A stretch of 64,000 nt of DNA from Oscarella lobularis (taxonomy: Eukaryota; Porifera; Homoscleromorpha; Homosclerophorida; Oscarellidae). The stretch covers positions 1,302,001 to 1,366,000 of the forward strand of contig NC_089188.1 in the NCBI RefSeq assembly GCF_947507565.1. The letters are read 5' to 3'. The translations under genes and the position numbers were made by a program. Below are positions 20,877-33,100 of the stretch, in pieces; the first letter of the stretch is position 1, and each line of letters begins with the position of its first letter. A model generated the notes under the pieces. That model did no database searches, was not told the origin of the DNA, and saw only the letters and a list, made by a program, of their open reading frames with translations.

Positions 20877-22748
20877 CGTTTGTTACGCACACACAGCCGC
20901 TGCCTGTCTTTGTATTGTAGAACTAGGATGTTAAGTTTGTGCCTTTCTTTGAAAAATCGAATTCACTAACGAGCGCCTGTTTCAGTAGGAATATCGTCTT
21001 CAATCTTAATTAACAGGCGAGTCGTCATGTCTCACATTTGATTAATTTAATTTATTTTCCTGTCTATTGTCTGTTTAGTATGAGAAATGTTGCTTGAATG
21101 GTGGTAAAACACGGCAAGTCCTTTTAGCTTGCTCTTGCGCGTCGAAGCAAAGAATTCGACTTACGACGGGCGAGAGACGGGCGGCCAAAGGATATGGATA
21201 AATTCGACTCTAGGGAGATGGGGAAAAGATGAGGCCCGTCGAAAGCCCTGTCAAAATGTAGGCATTTAGTACACCGTCACATAGAATAATGTAGACGGGT
21301 CGCGAGCATTATGCTTACGCTTCGCGATGCGAAACCCGATCGCGAGCCCCGTTAGGGAGCCTCACCTTATCGAAAAAGCACTAGCACGTACATAAGCTGC
21401 TTTGGAAAGCCAATCCGAATGAAAGAAGCGCGCCTTGGAAAAAAATCAGTCAAAAGGTCTGCTTTTTCTTAGACCATTACCCGGATAAGCCTACGAAGTA
21501 CTAATAGGTAGTAGCTGATTTGCCCGCGCGAAGCGCGGGACAGAGTGCATTTTTAGGCTCAATCGCGACGGTGCGGCCTAGGATCGAGAACGGCTCTCCC
21601 ACACCGTCCCCCCGACCTCGTTGCACCGTGACCCATGGGGCCATAGTCCTTCGCTTGAGAGGAAGCGGGACTACCGGATTGAGGGAAGGCGCCGAACGTG
21701 AGTCCACACACAGTCATATAGTCAACATCGTGCTTTGATTTGGTTCTGGGAAGTCAAGGCCATCTTCGGCTATAGGTCACTAAACCGAGTGAGAAACAGC
21801 CACGAGACACTGGGCCCCCCACACGTTTCTTTGGCGAGAAAGTGGACTGATCTGAGCTTGACGTCCACTCGGTATAACGCGGAACGCCAAGCTTCGCAAC
21901 CCATCCAAGGTTAAGAAGATCTTGCCTAGTCAGACAGCCTCCCTTAGTCTTGCGGCGGTGGCTAGCACACGCTGCAATTCCAATACCCATTAACCCCTCC
22001 CTTGTATGTATTTATGTTTTAGTTGTTGTTGTTTTTCGTCCTTTGCTGTTGTTCCCTGTCTCTCTGTTCTTCTCTTATACTGTTTTTCTCAATATATGAA
22101 ATCCAACGGGCCTTATAAGCGACTTCCCAGTGCCGCGCGCCGCGAGAAGAACTCGCGCGATCGACGCTCATCCACTGCACCTTACAGTTTCAACAAGGAA
22201 CGGCAACCGACTGAGCACGATTTAATGTTGACATGACTGAGGCTTTCCCAACGCCGACGACCTCCAGAGTTCCGTCCGTTAGACTTTCCTCACCTAGCCA
22301 GAACTGAAGTTGTGCGTGCGTGCAGCGGCTTTTATACGAAAGCTGATGCAATGGTTATGCAATATCCGTTGGTGACGGCATTGTCTTGGATTCACCGGGG
22401 CAACGAGTCGCTGGTTGGCTCAGAAAACTCGCGCCAATTTTACACGTGATCCTTGCCATGCCCGGCCATGCCTGGTTCAGCCGGTTTTAGGTGCTAGAAT
22501 AATGGCGGCTCTCTGTTTTCGACTCCACGTGTATCGTCTTTTGAATTAGAATGAACGTTTAGCCGTTTCTTTCATGTCTCCGATTTCGCGGTTGTAAACC
22601 GTCCCCGGATTGGACACTAACGCACGCCGAATCGCAACACAAACTGATCAAACTCTGTGTGGGGGCGACGAACAAAAGCCCGACGATCCATTCTTCGTTT
22701 TCTCTCGCTCCTTCTCCGTTCACGCAGCCGAACCGCCGACGACAACGC
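20877..22748. other. Long non-coding region upstream of SUFU
   Basis: About 1.9 kb with no supported gene. It includes a GC-rich hairpin (CCCGCGCGAAGCGCGGG, 21523-21539). A region at 21500-22000 has an open minus-strand frame (21754-21990) but no domain. A T/G-rich stretch lies near 22010-22090. Part could be degraded transposon sequence. The 200 bp just before 22749 probably hold the SUFU leader and promoter. Confidence 0.4.
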
Positions 22749-24791
22749 ATGGCCGGTCTATCACCGCCAACGCCCGCCGGACTCGAAGCGATCCACTCAG
22801 CGTGCAAAAAAGTCTACCCCGATCAACCGAACCCGCTCCAAGTAACAGCGCTCGTCAAATTCTGGTACGCTCGAACCGCGCGTCGCGTTCTCCCACCCTC
22901 GCGCTCGCTCGCTCGCGCGCAACGCACTCGAAATAGAAAAAAACGACGCCGGTGGTCCCCCGCACTTCCTAACCCCGTTAGAACGTCGCGGATTCGTCGA
23001 CGAGGAAGCCCTCCGCGACGGGACGAAACGAGTCTCTATTAGTAGCGCTGTTGTTTTGCGAACGCGCAGGCTGGGTGGTCCCGATCCGCTCGACTACATC
23101 AGTATGTATTCGAACGAGGGGAGCCCCGATCAGGGCGTACCGTCCCATTGGCACTACGTCAGCTTCGGATTGTCCGATCTGCACGGCGACGGGCGCGTTC
23201 ACGAGTGAGAAAGAAAAAAATATTTTGAAGAATTTTTTTTTGAAATCGATGTTTTTTTTCTAAGATTTGGGGGGCCCAATGGGCCGAGTGGGTTCGGTTT
23301 CGAGTTGACTTTGCGATTGAGACGAGAGGACGGGGAGTCGTCGCCGCCGACGTGGCCCGCCGAATTGATGCAGGGCTTGGCGAGATACGTGTTCAGTACA
23401 GGTTCGTACGATCGTCTCTCTCTCTGTTTTCTGTCGCCGTCAATTTGAATATTTTATCTAATTATTGGGATCAATTTGTCGCATAAAGGAAATACGTTGT
23501 GTCCTGGCGATCACGTGTCGTGGCACGTTCCTCTCGACAACGGCGATTCGCGTATCCAGCACATGTTGATGGTCGAGGATGCTCAATTGGCGCCAGTCGC
23601 CTCCAACTGCGGAATCACTCACTTTGTGCAGGCAAGGATATACGAAGAAATATCCCGTCTCCCCTAAAAGCAATTCCCCTGTTTTCAGATTCTAGGCATA
23701 TGTCAGGAAGAACTCAAAGCGGCTCAGCAGTGGAACGGCAAAGGGATGCTACAGCTTTTGAAGAAAAACGCTATGTACAGCCACTGTCAATTATTTTTGA
23801 TTATTTTATATTTCAATTCTAGTTGTGGAGGACCGTGGCTCGTCACGGACATGCGTCGAGGCGAATCGGTTTTCGAACTCGATCCCACGTTCCAGGTACG
23901 GTCATTGATCAATCGATTACGACATACAAAACCCGCATTGTTTATATAGGATGCTGTTGATGAGGGTATTAGTCGCGACGGTTCTGATTTGACCGGCGTT
24001 AGCAGCATCTGCTCGTGGGAAGACGCCGACGGCATGGTGGCGGTGAATAATCCACTCGTCGATCCCCAATTCTTCCAACTGTGCCGTCGGACGCCGTCCG
24101 GTTTGACAGCCATTCCCGAATTGCTTTCGCCTGGCGCTCAGCAGCGTAAAGAGTTGGGCGACGGCGAAGCGACGACTCCCGTGCCGGCGAACGGGGTCGG
24201 CAGCGGAGACGAGGCAATGGTTGGCTTGGACGACGGATGGAAGCAGGGATTGAACGTTCCCGCCGAATTGATGCGAACGAGAACGCTGGAATTCGTTCAT
24301 TTAAAGTTTACTATCGAGGCGGGTTCCTTGCTCCCGTTGGCTTTGAAGTAGGTCCACTAGGGGTGGAAGTATATCCTTTGATTCATTTTTAGGGGACGAT
24401 TGCTTCACGGTCGTCATTTCACGTATAAGAGTTCAGCCGACGATTTGGCTATAACGTTCGTTTGCGAGGGAATTGCCGGCGCTATAGCCGACGCCGAGCA
24501 TCCTTACGCTGCTCACGGACCGTGGCTGCAGGTGAGAGTGAAAAGAAGTGGCTTTTTTTCTCCATTTGAGTCTTGTGCTCTTATCGTCGTTAGGTCTTTA
24601 TTCCGAGAGACTTTGTGCCGACTATGTTGGACACAATGCGGGAGTTGACAACACCAGATGAGGTGCAAATAGGTCTCATTTTGTTTTCAAGAGTGACGAC
24701 ATACGGGTTTTTTTAGCTTATTCCGAATTTGCCAAAAGAATATCGTTTTGAAGAGAGAAAGCTTCTTTTTACAATAACCGCCGAAGAGTAA
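22749..24791 (+). CDS. SUFU: Suppressor of fused (SUFU)
   Basis: About ten exons encode a near full-length SUFU of roughly 450 residues. Diagnostic segments in order: GLEAIHSACKKVYPDQPNPL with QVTALVKFW (exon 1), DPLDYISMYSNEGSP and HWHYVSFGLSDLHGDGRVHE (near 23070-23207), TWPAELMQGLARYVF (23350), GDHVSWHVPLDNGDSRIQHM (23510-23570), GGPWLVTDMRRGESVFELDP (23826-23886), RTRTLEFVHLKF (24270), GRLLHGRHFTYKSSADDLAI (24394), and HPYAAHGPWLQ (24500). The last exon ends LPKEYRFEERKLLFTITAEE with TAA 24789-24791. SUFU binds GLI transcription factors and restrains Hedgehog signalling in cytoplasm, nucleus and cilium. The N-terminal Ala/Pro-rich extension of vertebrates is absent, and the linker between the two lobes (24120-24250) has diverged in sequence. 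The product is clear; small exon borders are approximate. Confidence 0.95.
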
Positions 24792-25007
24792 TTATAAAGT
24801 AGAATAATTCATTAGATATAAGCGGGACAGGTTTCTAGACACTCGTACTGTTTTCCTCAGGCTGCGTTTTTTTGGTTTGTGTATCTTGCGAGTGTACGGC
24901 ATGGGATTTTTGTAGAGTTTCTATTAGAGATTTTTGTTTAGCACAAAAGATATACGGGACGTCGATTGTTGTCAAGGCTACAACGTAACGGATACCCTTT
25001 GTACGTG

Positions 25008-28000
25008 ATGGCTGATTTTGTCGTCGACGAAGCGACCGTGCCCGTAGCGAACGAAGAAAACAAGCGTCTACAGGCCGAAGTTTGTCGTACGTTCGTTCTT
25101 GAACGCGAAATTCGACTCCCTTCGTCCAGGTCCAACGAAAGCAGAAAGATATCGCTTCGCTAGAGGCTCAAATCGAAGAGCACAATGAAAGAATTCAGTC
25201 TCTTTCCGATCACATGAAAAATATTCGACAGGAGCAGCAGCACAGCCAAGTAAAAGAGGAAAATCTCACTTTTTCAACGACGCGCGACACAGTTCTCTTT
25301 CTCAGGCTCTTCTCGACGCTCGAAAGAAGGAACTCGGTACCGAAGAACATTTCAAATTGCTCGGTAGGCGCCAGCTGTTCGCCTAGCTGTTTGTTTGGAG
25401 TCGTTTTTAGCTGAGAGAGAGACCGGTCGCCTTGGGATCGAGATGCGGAAAATCGAGTCGGACATTCGCGAACTCAGGGAGCAGCTGAACGGTTACGAGA
25501 ATAGCAAATTTCGACTCGGACAGAAGATCGAGGGTTTGAAGGGCCAAATGAAGTGGGACCAACAGGTAGAAGCCACACGAGCCTTTGAGAAAGAGAGAGA
25601 GAGAGAAATATCATTCATTGCCCAGACCTTGGACGAATGGATCGAAGAAGCGGAGAGAAGAGACGAGGATGCGAGAGTGCTGATGAAGTATACCAGCGTT
25701 GACGATAGCAAGCTAAAGGTAATGGAATTGAGAAAACCTGAGCTTCCCCTCTGTGAGTTTTGTGTTTAGGAATTGGGCTTGCAGTTGGAACGACTGACTG
25801 ACAAGATGAAGGAGAAGAGGAGTCTACTGGATAAAGCGTCTACGGACACGTTGACGGCGCAGATTGAGTTGGATAGAACGGCCGAGTTGTTTCGACAGAC
25901 GCATCGCGATAGGGAGTCCATGATCGAACAGTGGGAAGAGACGATCGGTCAAATGAAGAAACGAGACTCGGAAATTGATCATGCAGCCAACGTGAGTGTA
26001 CTTTCCCCAGCTGAAGGCACTGTCACTGATATATTTGTTTCCTAGGATCTGACATCTTTGAAGGTAGAAGTTCAGCAGATGGAAAGCGGGCTGAGAGACA
26101 AGGAGGTACAATAGATGCAAAATCTTACTTACAAAGTAGGGTTCTAGCTCTTGATTAATCGTATAGAGTTTCTTGGAAAGTGAAATGGCTAACAATCAAG
26201 AACAGGACAAGAGGATTGGATTGACCGAACGACAAGTAGATATAACATGTTCCAAATAAAATGTCACTACATTAGTATTGTTGTCAATTAGTTGGCGAGA
26301 ATGAGACTAGACTATCAGGATGCAGAGACGTCTCGAATGCAGTTTCATGACGAGGCAAAATATCTAAGTGGCACTCTTGGCCATCATTACTCATTTTGCC
26401 GCTTTCCTTAGCTTGAGACACTCAAGTACTCAGTTGAACGAACGAACACGGATTTAATGAGTAAGCGTGCGGAATCCCAGCATCTAAAGAAAGAACTCAG
26501 CGAGAAAGCTAAAAGGCATGTATCATATAGGAAGATACCTTATATATTATAAAATCTCGTGTTTCCCACCAGAATGGAACTTCTCGACGAAGAGAGACTG
26601 AAAACCCAAGAAACTCTAAAAGAGACAATCAACTTGACTCTGACTGCCGAAGAGCACAGCCAGCGCATGGAAGAGCTCCTTGACCACGAGCGCTCTCGCT
26701 TGGCGTCGATGGAAACCGCGTTGCAAAGGCTGAGAGATGTCGAGTTCAAAAAGGCTCAGGATCTGTTCGAATTGAAGCAGAAGGAGGCGAATAGTCAGGG
26801 AGAAGTGCAAGGAAATCAAGCGGCTATTCGAAATTTGAATAGCAAGCTGAATAAAGTCGATCAGGAATCGTTGAAACAGCAGGAGTTGATATACAGTCAG
26901 GTTCGTCAAACGTTGACGTCGTTTGACTTTGACGCGTTTTTTTGAACGGGAAATTTAGGATTTTCAGCTGCAGCAATTGGAGAGAAAGATTTTGCGTCTT
27001 CAAGGAGAGAGAAGCACGGAGGAAAAAGAAGCGTTGAATGCCAAAATTAAGGTAGGGATGCTGAGACTCTCCATATCTATGGGATGATGAGAATGAGAAT
27101 ATTTAGGACTTGACTGTTCAAAATGAACAGCAGCAGGCAACGGAGACTCTGCTGCAGAATCAACTCAAGAGACTAGGGGTAAGCGAGCTCAAACAGACGT
27201 TTTATAGTCTACATGATATGTACCAGGACGATTTGAGGAGGGCTACGAGAGATCTGGAGAAAAGCCGAAAAGAAAAATCGGATTTGACGGGGAAAATTGG
27301 TTGGGCGGAACTCTGGCTAATTATTCTTTTTTCACCTTCACCTTTGTTTTTTTTTCAGAGGAGCTCGAACTTCACAACGACAGTTCTCGACGAGAAATGA
27401 AAAAAGTGATGGCGAAAAAACAAGTGAGATTCCATTTTTTCTACTATATTAGCGATGACGCTTCATCTTTGACAGGATTTGATGGTTGACAAAAACATAT
27501 TGCAATTGGAAGTCAAAAGGTAGAGTAGACACTTGCCGTAGCCTCACGGGGGGAAGCTATAAGGCTCGCAGACTTAGACAAGAGTTGAATTCGAAAGCAG
27601 ACGAAGTCCTCTCTTTGGAAAAGCGAAAGCTGCAACTTCATACCGTACTCTACTGCCTTATCGCAATTTTCTCAACTAGAGCCGATACTCTAGGCTATGG
27701 CTGAGCGAACGCACGAAATTGATATGCACAAAGACATGCTGAAGGCTCAAATTCGTGCGCAGGAATCTGAAAAGCAGAAAATGAAGCAAGACGAACGTTA
27801 GCGTTGTTTTCACTTGGTCATATTCTGATGGCTTTAGTGTGGAAGTCTTTGAACGCTTTTCCAAAATCGACAAACTGCGAAAAAGGTTAATTAATGAAAA
27901 AACGCGTGTGCTAGAATTCTATTGGCAGCGTTGAGTTTAGATATGAAATTTTGGTGGTCTCCATGGCGCCACCAGAGGGAGACGAAGATCATTCACAAGC

Positions 28001-29375
28001 CTACTACGTCATTAAGGTGATAGATACAGTTTGGAAAAAAATAAATAGGTGCATAATTATGGGGCGTGCAAGGCGGCACAAGAGCGAGAAGAGCTGCAGA
28101 GGAAAGGGGACGAATTAGACGCAAGAATACGTCAGGCCGAGAAAGAAATTAGGTTAGAGCGTCTGCATTTGCTTTCATGCAGCGCGTCGAGCTTCTCCTC
28201 TTGTGATACAGAGCGTTGGAAAATACTCTCAGGCTAATGAACGGAAAGAATGAATCGTACCGAAAGAGCTTCAATAAAGTTGACCAGACGAGTGCGAGCA
28301 ATCTGTAGAGATTTTTGCCTCTGCCTTGATTGCACGATCTTTAGGTGCAGAGTACGAGGATAAGCAAAGATTGGAAGAACAGCACCGTGCTTTATTAGAT
28401 AAGTATCGGTACAAAAGGCGACAGATAAAGGAACTCCAGGAAGATCTCCAGGTTTTCGTTAAGATTATTGATGAACTTTGATTTGAACTAAGCTGTGATT
28501 TAGGCCATGAACCGCACTCTGTCCAGTCTAGATCAAGACGAAAAACAGCTAGAACTCCTGGTTGAAGAACGAGAGGTCGGTATAGAGATTTCAGATACAC
28601 TGGTTTACATAGGTGCAATTTTTTTGTATCGTATAGCAAATGATCACTCAGCTGAAGAAAGAGATAGACGAGCAGGAGTCAAAACGAGACCGAGTCAGCA
28701 AGCTGAGTGCGAAAGTGACGAGAGACCTGAGAAGCAGACCCCCATCGGCGAGCGGCGGTCCCAAGCCGGAGGTCGGTGCAAACACGACGGCTATGTTCCC
28801 ATTTGCACTTTTATTCTCATCTAGGATGACGTTGCTTTGAGAACGCAGAAAGAACTCATCGCCAGTCTGATGCAGCAGCTGGGCCAAGTGTCCGCCAACG
28901 TGCCCGACCTCGCGTCGTCAATCAATCTACTCTGCTCCCAGGTGCGGAAAGACAAATGAAAACATTACGATGACGTGACAGTGGACAATTGTGTTTCCAG
29001 GCGGGTCTACCGCCGCCGCCGACGCCCACCGCGTCAGGACGCGCGGGAAGTCGACCGACGTCCGCACGCACGCGAAGTCAAGTCAGCGTGGCGTCATCTC
29101 CGAGCGCAGCGTCCGTCAGGACGCTCGAAATGACAGTAACGCCAACGCGAGGTACGTACTGACAAAATCCTACGCGTGGTAGACAGTCACGTCTCATACT
29201 ACTGAGGCAGAGACACTATTTTATGTACTACAATCTCATTTGTGTTTCAGGAGTGCCCCCGCCGGCGCGGCAAGGTGGAAAATCGTCGGCGAGTTCGCGG
29301 AGCAGCTCGGTCGCTTCGAGAACATCGTCGCGTGCAAGCGGAACGTCGAGTCGGAGAGGATTGATTCCCACTTGA
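25008..29375 (+). CDS. CCDC39: Coiled-coil protein CCDC39, axonemal 96-nm ruler subunit
   Basis: About twenty short exons encode a coiled-coil protein of about 900 residues, close to the vertebrate length. The start is ATG 25008 (MADFVVDEATVPVANEENKR), matching the CCDC39 N-terminus with its VPVANEENK-like motif. Further conserved blocks: KIEGLKGQMKWDQQ (25530), LGLQLERLTDKMKEKRSLLD (25770), EQWEETIGQMKKRDSEIDHA (25927), SKADEVLSLEKRKLQL (27590), PPEGDEDHSQAYYVIK (27970), and KYRYKRRQIKELQEDLQ (28400). The C-terminus is Ser/Arg/Thr-rich and ends RRGLIPT with TGA 29373-29375, like the Ser-rich tail of other CCDC39 proteins. With CCDC40 it forms the ruler that sets the 96-nm repeat of motile cilia and docks inner dynein arms and the nexin-dynein regulatory complex. 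It starts only 216 bp after the SUFU stop. Confidence 0.95.
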
Positions 29376-29582
29376 CTGGTAGGGGGTAGAGTGGTCGAAG
29401 TAGCTAGCGAGACAGTTGTTTTCCATTACTAATTGCCTAATAATAAGCAGCAATGTCATGGTTTCCGCCTGCGGCCGAGGCTGGATACGAGAGCTTGGCC
29501 GGACGCCAGGCGCGTGACCGAATGAGTACTGTAGTACCAGCGCGTACGCGTGAACCGAGACCGCATTACGAAGCCTGCGATC

Positions 29583-30021
29583 ATGAGTTACGATCCTATG
29601 TGGACGCGCGGCGAGATGGAGCGTCTATGGGCGATCTTCGAGCCCCAATTGCGACTGCTAGTCGACGGGGCGTTGCCACTTCCCGATCCGTGTGCCCAGT
29701 TGCTCTGCGAGCCGCCTCCCAAGGACTCGCCGCTTGACGACAGATTGCGACGACACTACGCGAAGAAAATGCAGTCCGATCTGTGGAACGGGCGATACAG
29801 CAAGGCGGTGGCTGATTTGAAAGCGCTAGGTACATCGTTTCGATTGGATGGCGAAAGCGATCGAGGCGAAATTGATACGCTGAAAAAGGTCTACATGCTT
29901 CCATATAGGTCTGTGTGTGTGCGGAAGCGGTCAAAAACTGCGAGACGTGATTTTTTTTCGTAGGCAGCTGAAATCTGCGCTGGCACGTTCAATAAACCAC
30001 GTCTATTTTGATGTGCGGTGA
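29583..30021 (+). CDS. Small conserved-looking protein of unknown function, two exons
   Basis: ATG 29583 opens MSYDPMWTRGEMERLWAIFE. The exon ends with a GTCTGT donor after KKVYMLPY, and a TTCGTAG acceptor near 29964 continues in phase with RQLKSALARSINHVYFDVR and a TGA at 30019-30021. The product is about 128 residues, with no signal peptide or membrane span. It is rich in charged helices and has Pro/Cys patches (LPLPDPCAQLLCEPPPKD). It sits between CCDC39 (208 bp upstream) and MED14 (106 bp downstream), all on the same strand. An AATAAA follows the stop. I do not recognise the family. The splice is phase-correct and the composition looks coding, so the gene itself is probable. Confidence 0.65.
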
Positions 30022-30027
30022 AAAAGA

Positions 30028-30033
30028 AATAAA
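30028..30033 (+). other. Polyadenylation signal AATAAA
   Basis: A canonical AATAAA starts 7 bases after the stop of the small gene at 29583-30021 and 95 bp before the MED14 start codon. This supports separate transcripts rather than one. Confidence 0.6.
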
Positions 30034-30127
30034 CTCTGTACAGTGTAGTGTATACAGACTGTAGATTTTTGTACCTTCTCTTTGTACACGTTTTATGTAT
30101 CTATTGACTATTCCGGGCGTTCGCAAA

Positions 30128-33100
30128 ATGGCCGCCGATCACAATTCCGTTCGTTTGTCCGTTCTAATCGAACATCTCGTGCAGCGAACTTATCATGATC
30201 TTATTATACTATCGGAATTGTACGTTTGCGCTTGGTTTGGTCTTCTCCACCCTTCGCGTTTTCGACACCTTACTTCTCGCTTCTAGGTTGCCCCGAAAGT
30301 CGGACGTCGAGAGGTAGAGCTCTATTGCGCTTGATTCGATAGCACTGATAGAATGCGGTCCGTGTTTCAGAAAGGTGGAAATCGCGAAATTTGCCACGCG
30401 AACTCGCCACCAGTTCATCAGCCTCCTTGCCGTCGTCAAATGGGCGGCGGCCGCCGACAAAGTCGACAAATGCGAGGTAAAGGAGGGACACCTTGGAGGG
30501 AGCAATCATTTGAGCGAAACTGAAAAAAAAGGAGATATGCCGGAAATTGGAAGAGCAATCCGTTATTTTCGTGGACACGGCGGATAAATTGTCGGCGTTA
30601 GCTCGAGAGACGTTACCAACAGCCGTGTAAGTAGTTAGGTCCCCTTTTCCAAAGGGAATACTATAGACAATTCATCAGCAATAAACCGATTTTTATTTCT
30701 TTCCAGACTGCCCAATTTTCCTGTACTTGCCGCTGTAGACGTTCTCACAACGGGAACGTATTCTCGTCTGCCTACCTGCATAAAAGTAAGTGAGGCACCG
30801 GAGCGCTGCGCCGCTGCCAAGAGAAATATGCTAAGATCCTACCTATATAGAACTACGTTCGTGAACTTCGAACGCGTAACTCGCAGAGAATCAATGCTTT
30901 TGTACGACACTTCGATATTTCTCGAAGCTAGTCGCTCCAGCATCGATCTCCGTAGGTTTCGAGGAGCTAAGCGTGTTTACAAAAGCCATTAGAGCGGCGA
31001 TCTCGTACTAGCGGTGAACTAGATGTTAGAAGAACGACATTTTGTGCGTGGGAGACCGAGAATGGCGATATTTTGGTCTTTTTTCACGTGATTCAGTCGT
31101 TTCTTCCACTAGTTGAAGTGAAAATGCAATTCTAAAGCGTTTCGATCGCGTCGATTCGACGGATCGTTCGTTTTAGGGCAGAAAACCGCGATGCGATCGG
31201 AAAATCGCGCTATTTTGGTGCTTTCGACTCGATTCGACCGTTTCTCTTTCTAGTCTAGTAGATTGTTGGGTTATAGAACTTTTTTGATTCATGAGATCGA
31301 CCAATCTTTAGTTTTGAGCGAGAAAATCGCGAAAAAAAATAACCGCCATCCTCCCCGCCGCCGCCCCCGCCCACCACACCCATCTTAGCATATTTCACTG
31401 GGCACCGGCGCGCTGCGCCGGCGCCAAGTGAAATATGCTAAGATCCTAACTATATAGAACTACGTTCGTGAACTTCGAACGTGTAGTTCGTAGAAAATCG
31501 ATGCTGTTGTTCGAAATTTCGAGATTTCTCGTAGCTAGTCGCTCCAGCATCGATCTCCGTAGAATTCGAGGGACTAAGCGTGTCTAGAAAAGCCATTAGA
31601 CTGCCGATCTCGTACTAGCGGTGAACTAGATGTTAGAAGAACGACATTTTGTTCGTGGGAGACCAAGAATTGCGATATTTTGGTCTTTTTCACGTGATTC
31701 AGTCGTTTCTTCCACTAGTTGAAGTGAAAATGCAATTCTAAAGCGTTTCGATCGCGTCGATTCGACAGATCGTTCGTTTTAGGCGAGAAAACCGCAATGC
31801 GATCGGAAAATCTCGCTATTTTGGTGCTTTCGACTCGTTTCGGTCGTTTCTCTTTCTAGTCTAGTAGATTGTTGGGTTATAGAACTTTTTTGATTGATGG
31901 GATCGACCAATCGTTAGTTTTGGCCGAGAAAATCGCGAAAAAAACTAACCGCCATCCTCCCCGCCGCCGCCCCGCCCACCACACCCATCTTAGCATATTT
32001 CACTGGGCACCGGCGCGCTGCGCCGGCGCCAAGTGAAATATGCTAAGATCCTAACTATATAGAACTACGTTCGTGAACTTCGAACGTGTAGTTCTTAGAA
32101 AATCGATGCTGTTGTTCGACATTTCGAGATTTCTCGTGGCTAGTCGCTCCAGCATCGATTTCTGTCGGTTTCGAGGGACTAAGCGCGTTTAGAAAAGTCA
32201 TTAGAGCGGCGATTTCGTACTAGCTGTAAACTAGATGTTAGAAGAACGACATTTTGTTCGTGGGAGACCAAGAATTGCGATATTTTGGTCTTTTTTCACG
32301 TGATTCAGTCGTTTCTTCCACTAGTTGAAGTGAAAATGCAATTCTAAAGCGTTTCGATCTCGTCGATTCGACGGATCGTTTGTTTTAGGCGAGAAAACCG
32401 CGATGCGATCGGAAAATCGCGCTATTTTGGTGCTTTCGACGCAATTCGGTCATTTCTCTGTTTAGTCTAGTAGATTGTTGAGTTATAAAACTTTTTTGAT
32501 TTATGGGATCGACGGATCTTTAGTTTTGGCCGAGAAAATCGCGAAAAAAACTAACCGCCATCCTCCCCGCCGCCGCCCCCGCCCACCACACCCATCTTAT
32601 ATATTTCACTGGGCACCGGCGCGCTGCGCCGGCGCCAAGTGAAATATGCTAAGATCCTAACTATATAGAACTACGTTCGTGAACTTCGAACGTGTAGTTC
32701 GTAGAAAATCGATGCTGTTGTTCGACATTTCGAGATTTCTCGTGGCTAGTCGCTCCAGCATCGATTTCCGTCGGTTTCGAGGGACTAAGCGCGTTTAGAA
32801 AAGTCATTAGAGCGGCGATTTCGTACTAGCTGTAAACTGGATGTGAGAAGATGTTTCCTTCATCGTAGTTCTTTGGCCTATTTCTCATTTTTTAGGATCG
32901 AATTGTTCCACCCGACAATGTCTCTCCCGAAGAAGTGCTTGACACGTTGGGGAGTCTGGATCATTTGATTCAGCAGCGATTACTCACAACGACGATACCC
33001 AAACCAATGCAGAATATAAGACTGGGTTCGAACTGCCGCTTACCCCCAGATCTGACTCAAACCTCTTCTGTTGTAGGCGATGGGCGGGTCACGTTCACAG

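Noticed and set aside
21754-21990. Minus-strand frame that might be a retrotransposon fragment
   Set aside because: No reverse transcriptase, integrase or endonuclease motif is visible, so the idea has no support from sequence alone.
30792-32855. CRISPR-like or gene-array interpretation of the repeats
   Set aside because: Units are 606 bp with no short repeat-spacer pattern or ORF; the genome is eukaryotic. A tandem non-coding repeat fits better.
33020-33060. Possible tRNA B box (GGGTTCGAACTGC) in MED14
   Set aside because: It lies in an intron directly after a MED14 exon, and no cloverleaf forms upstream.
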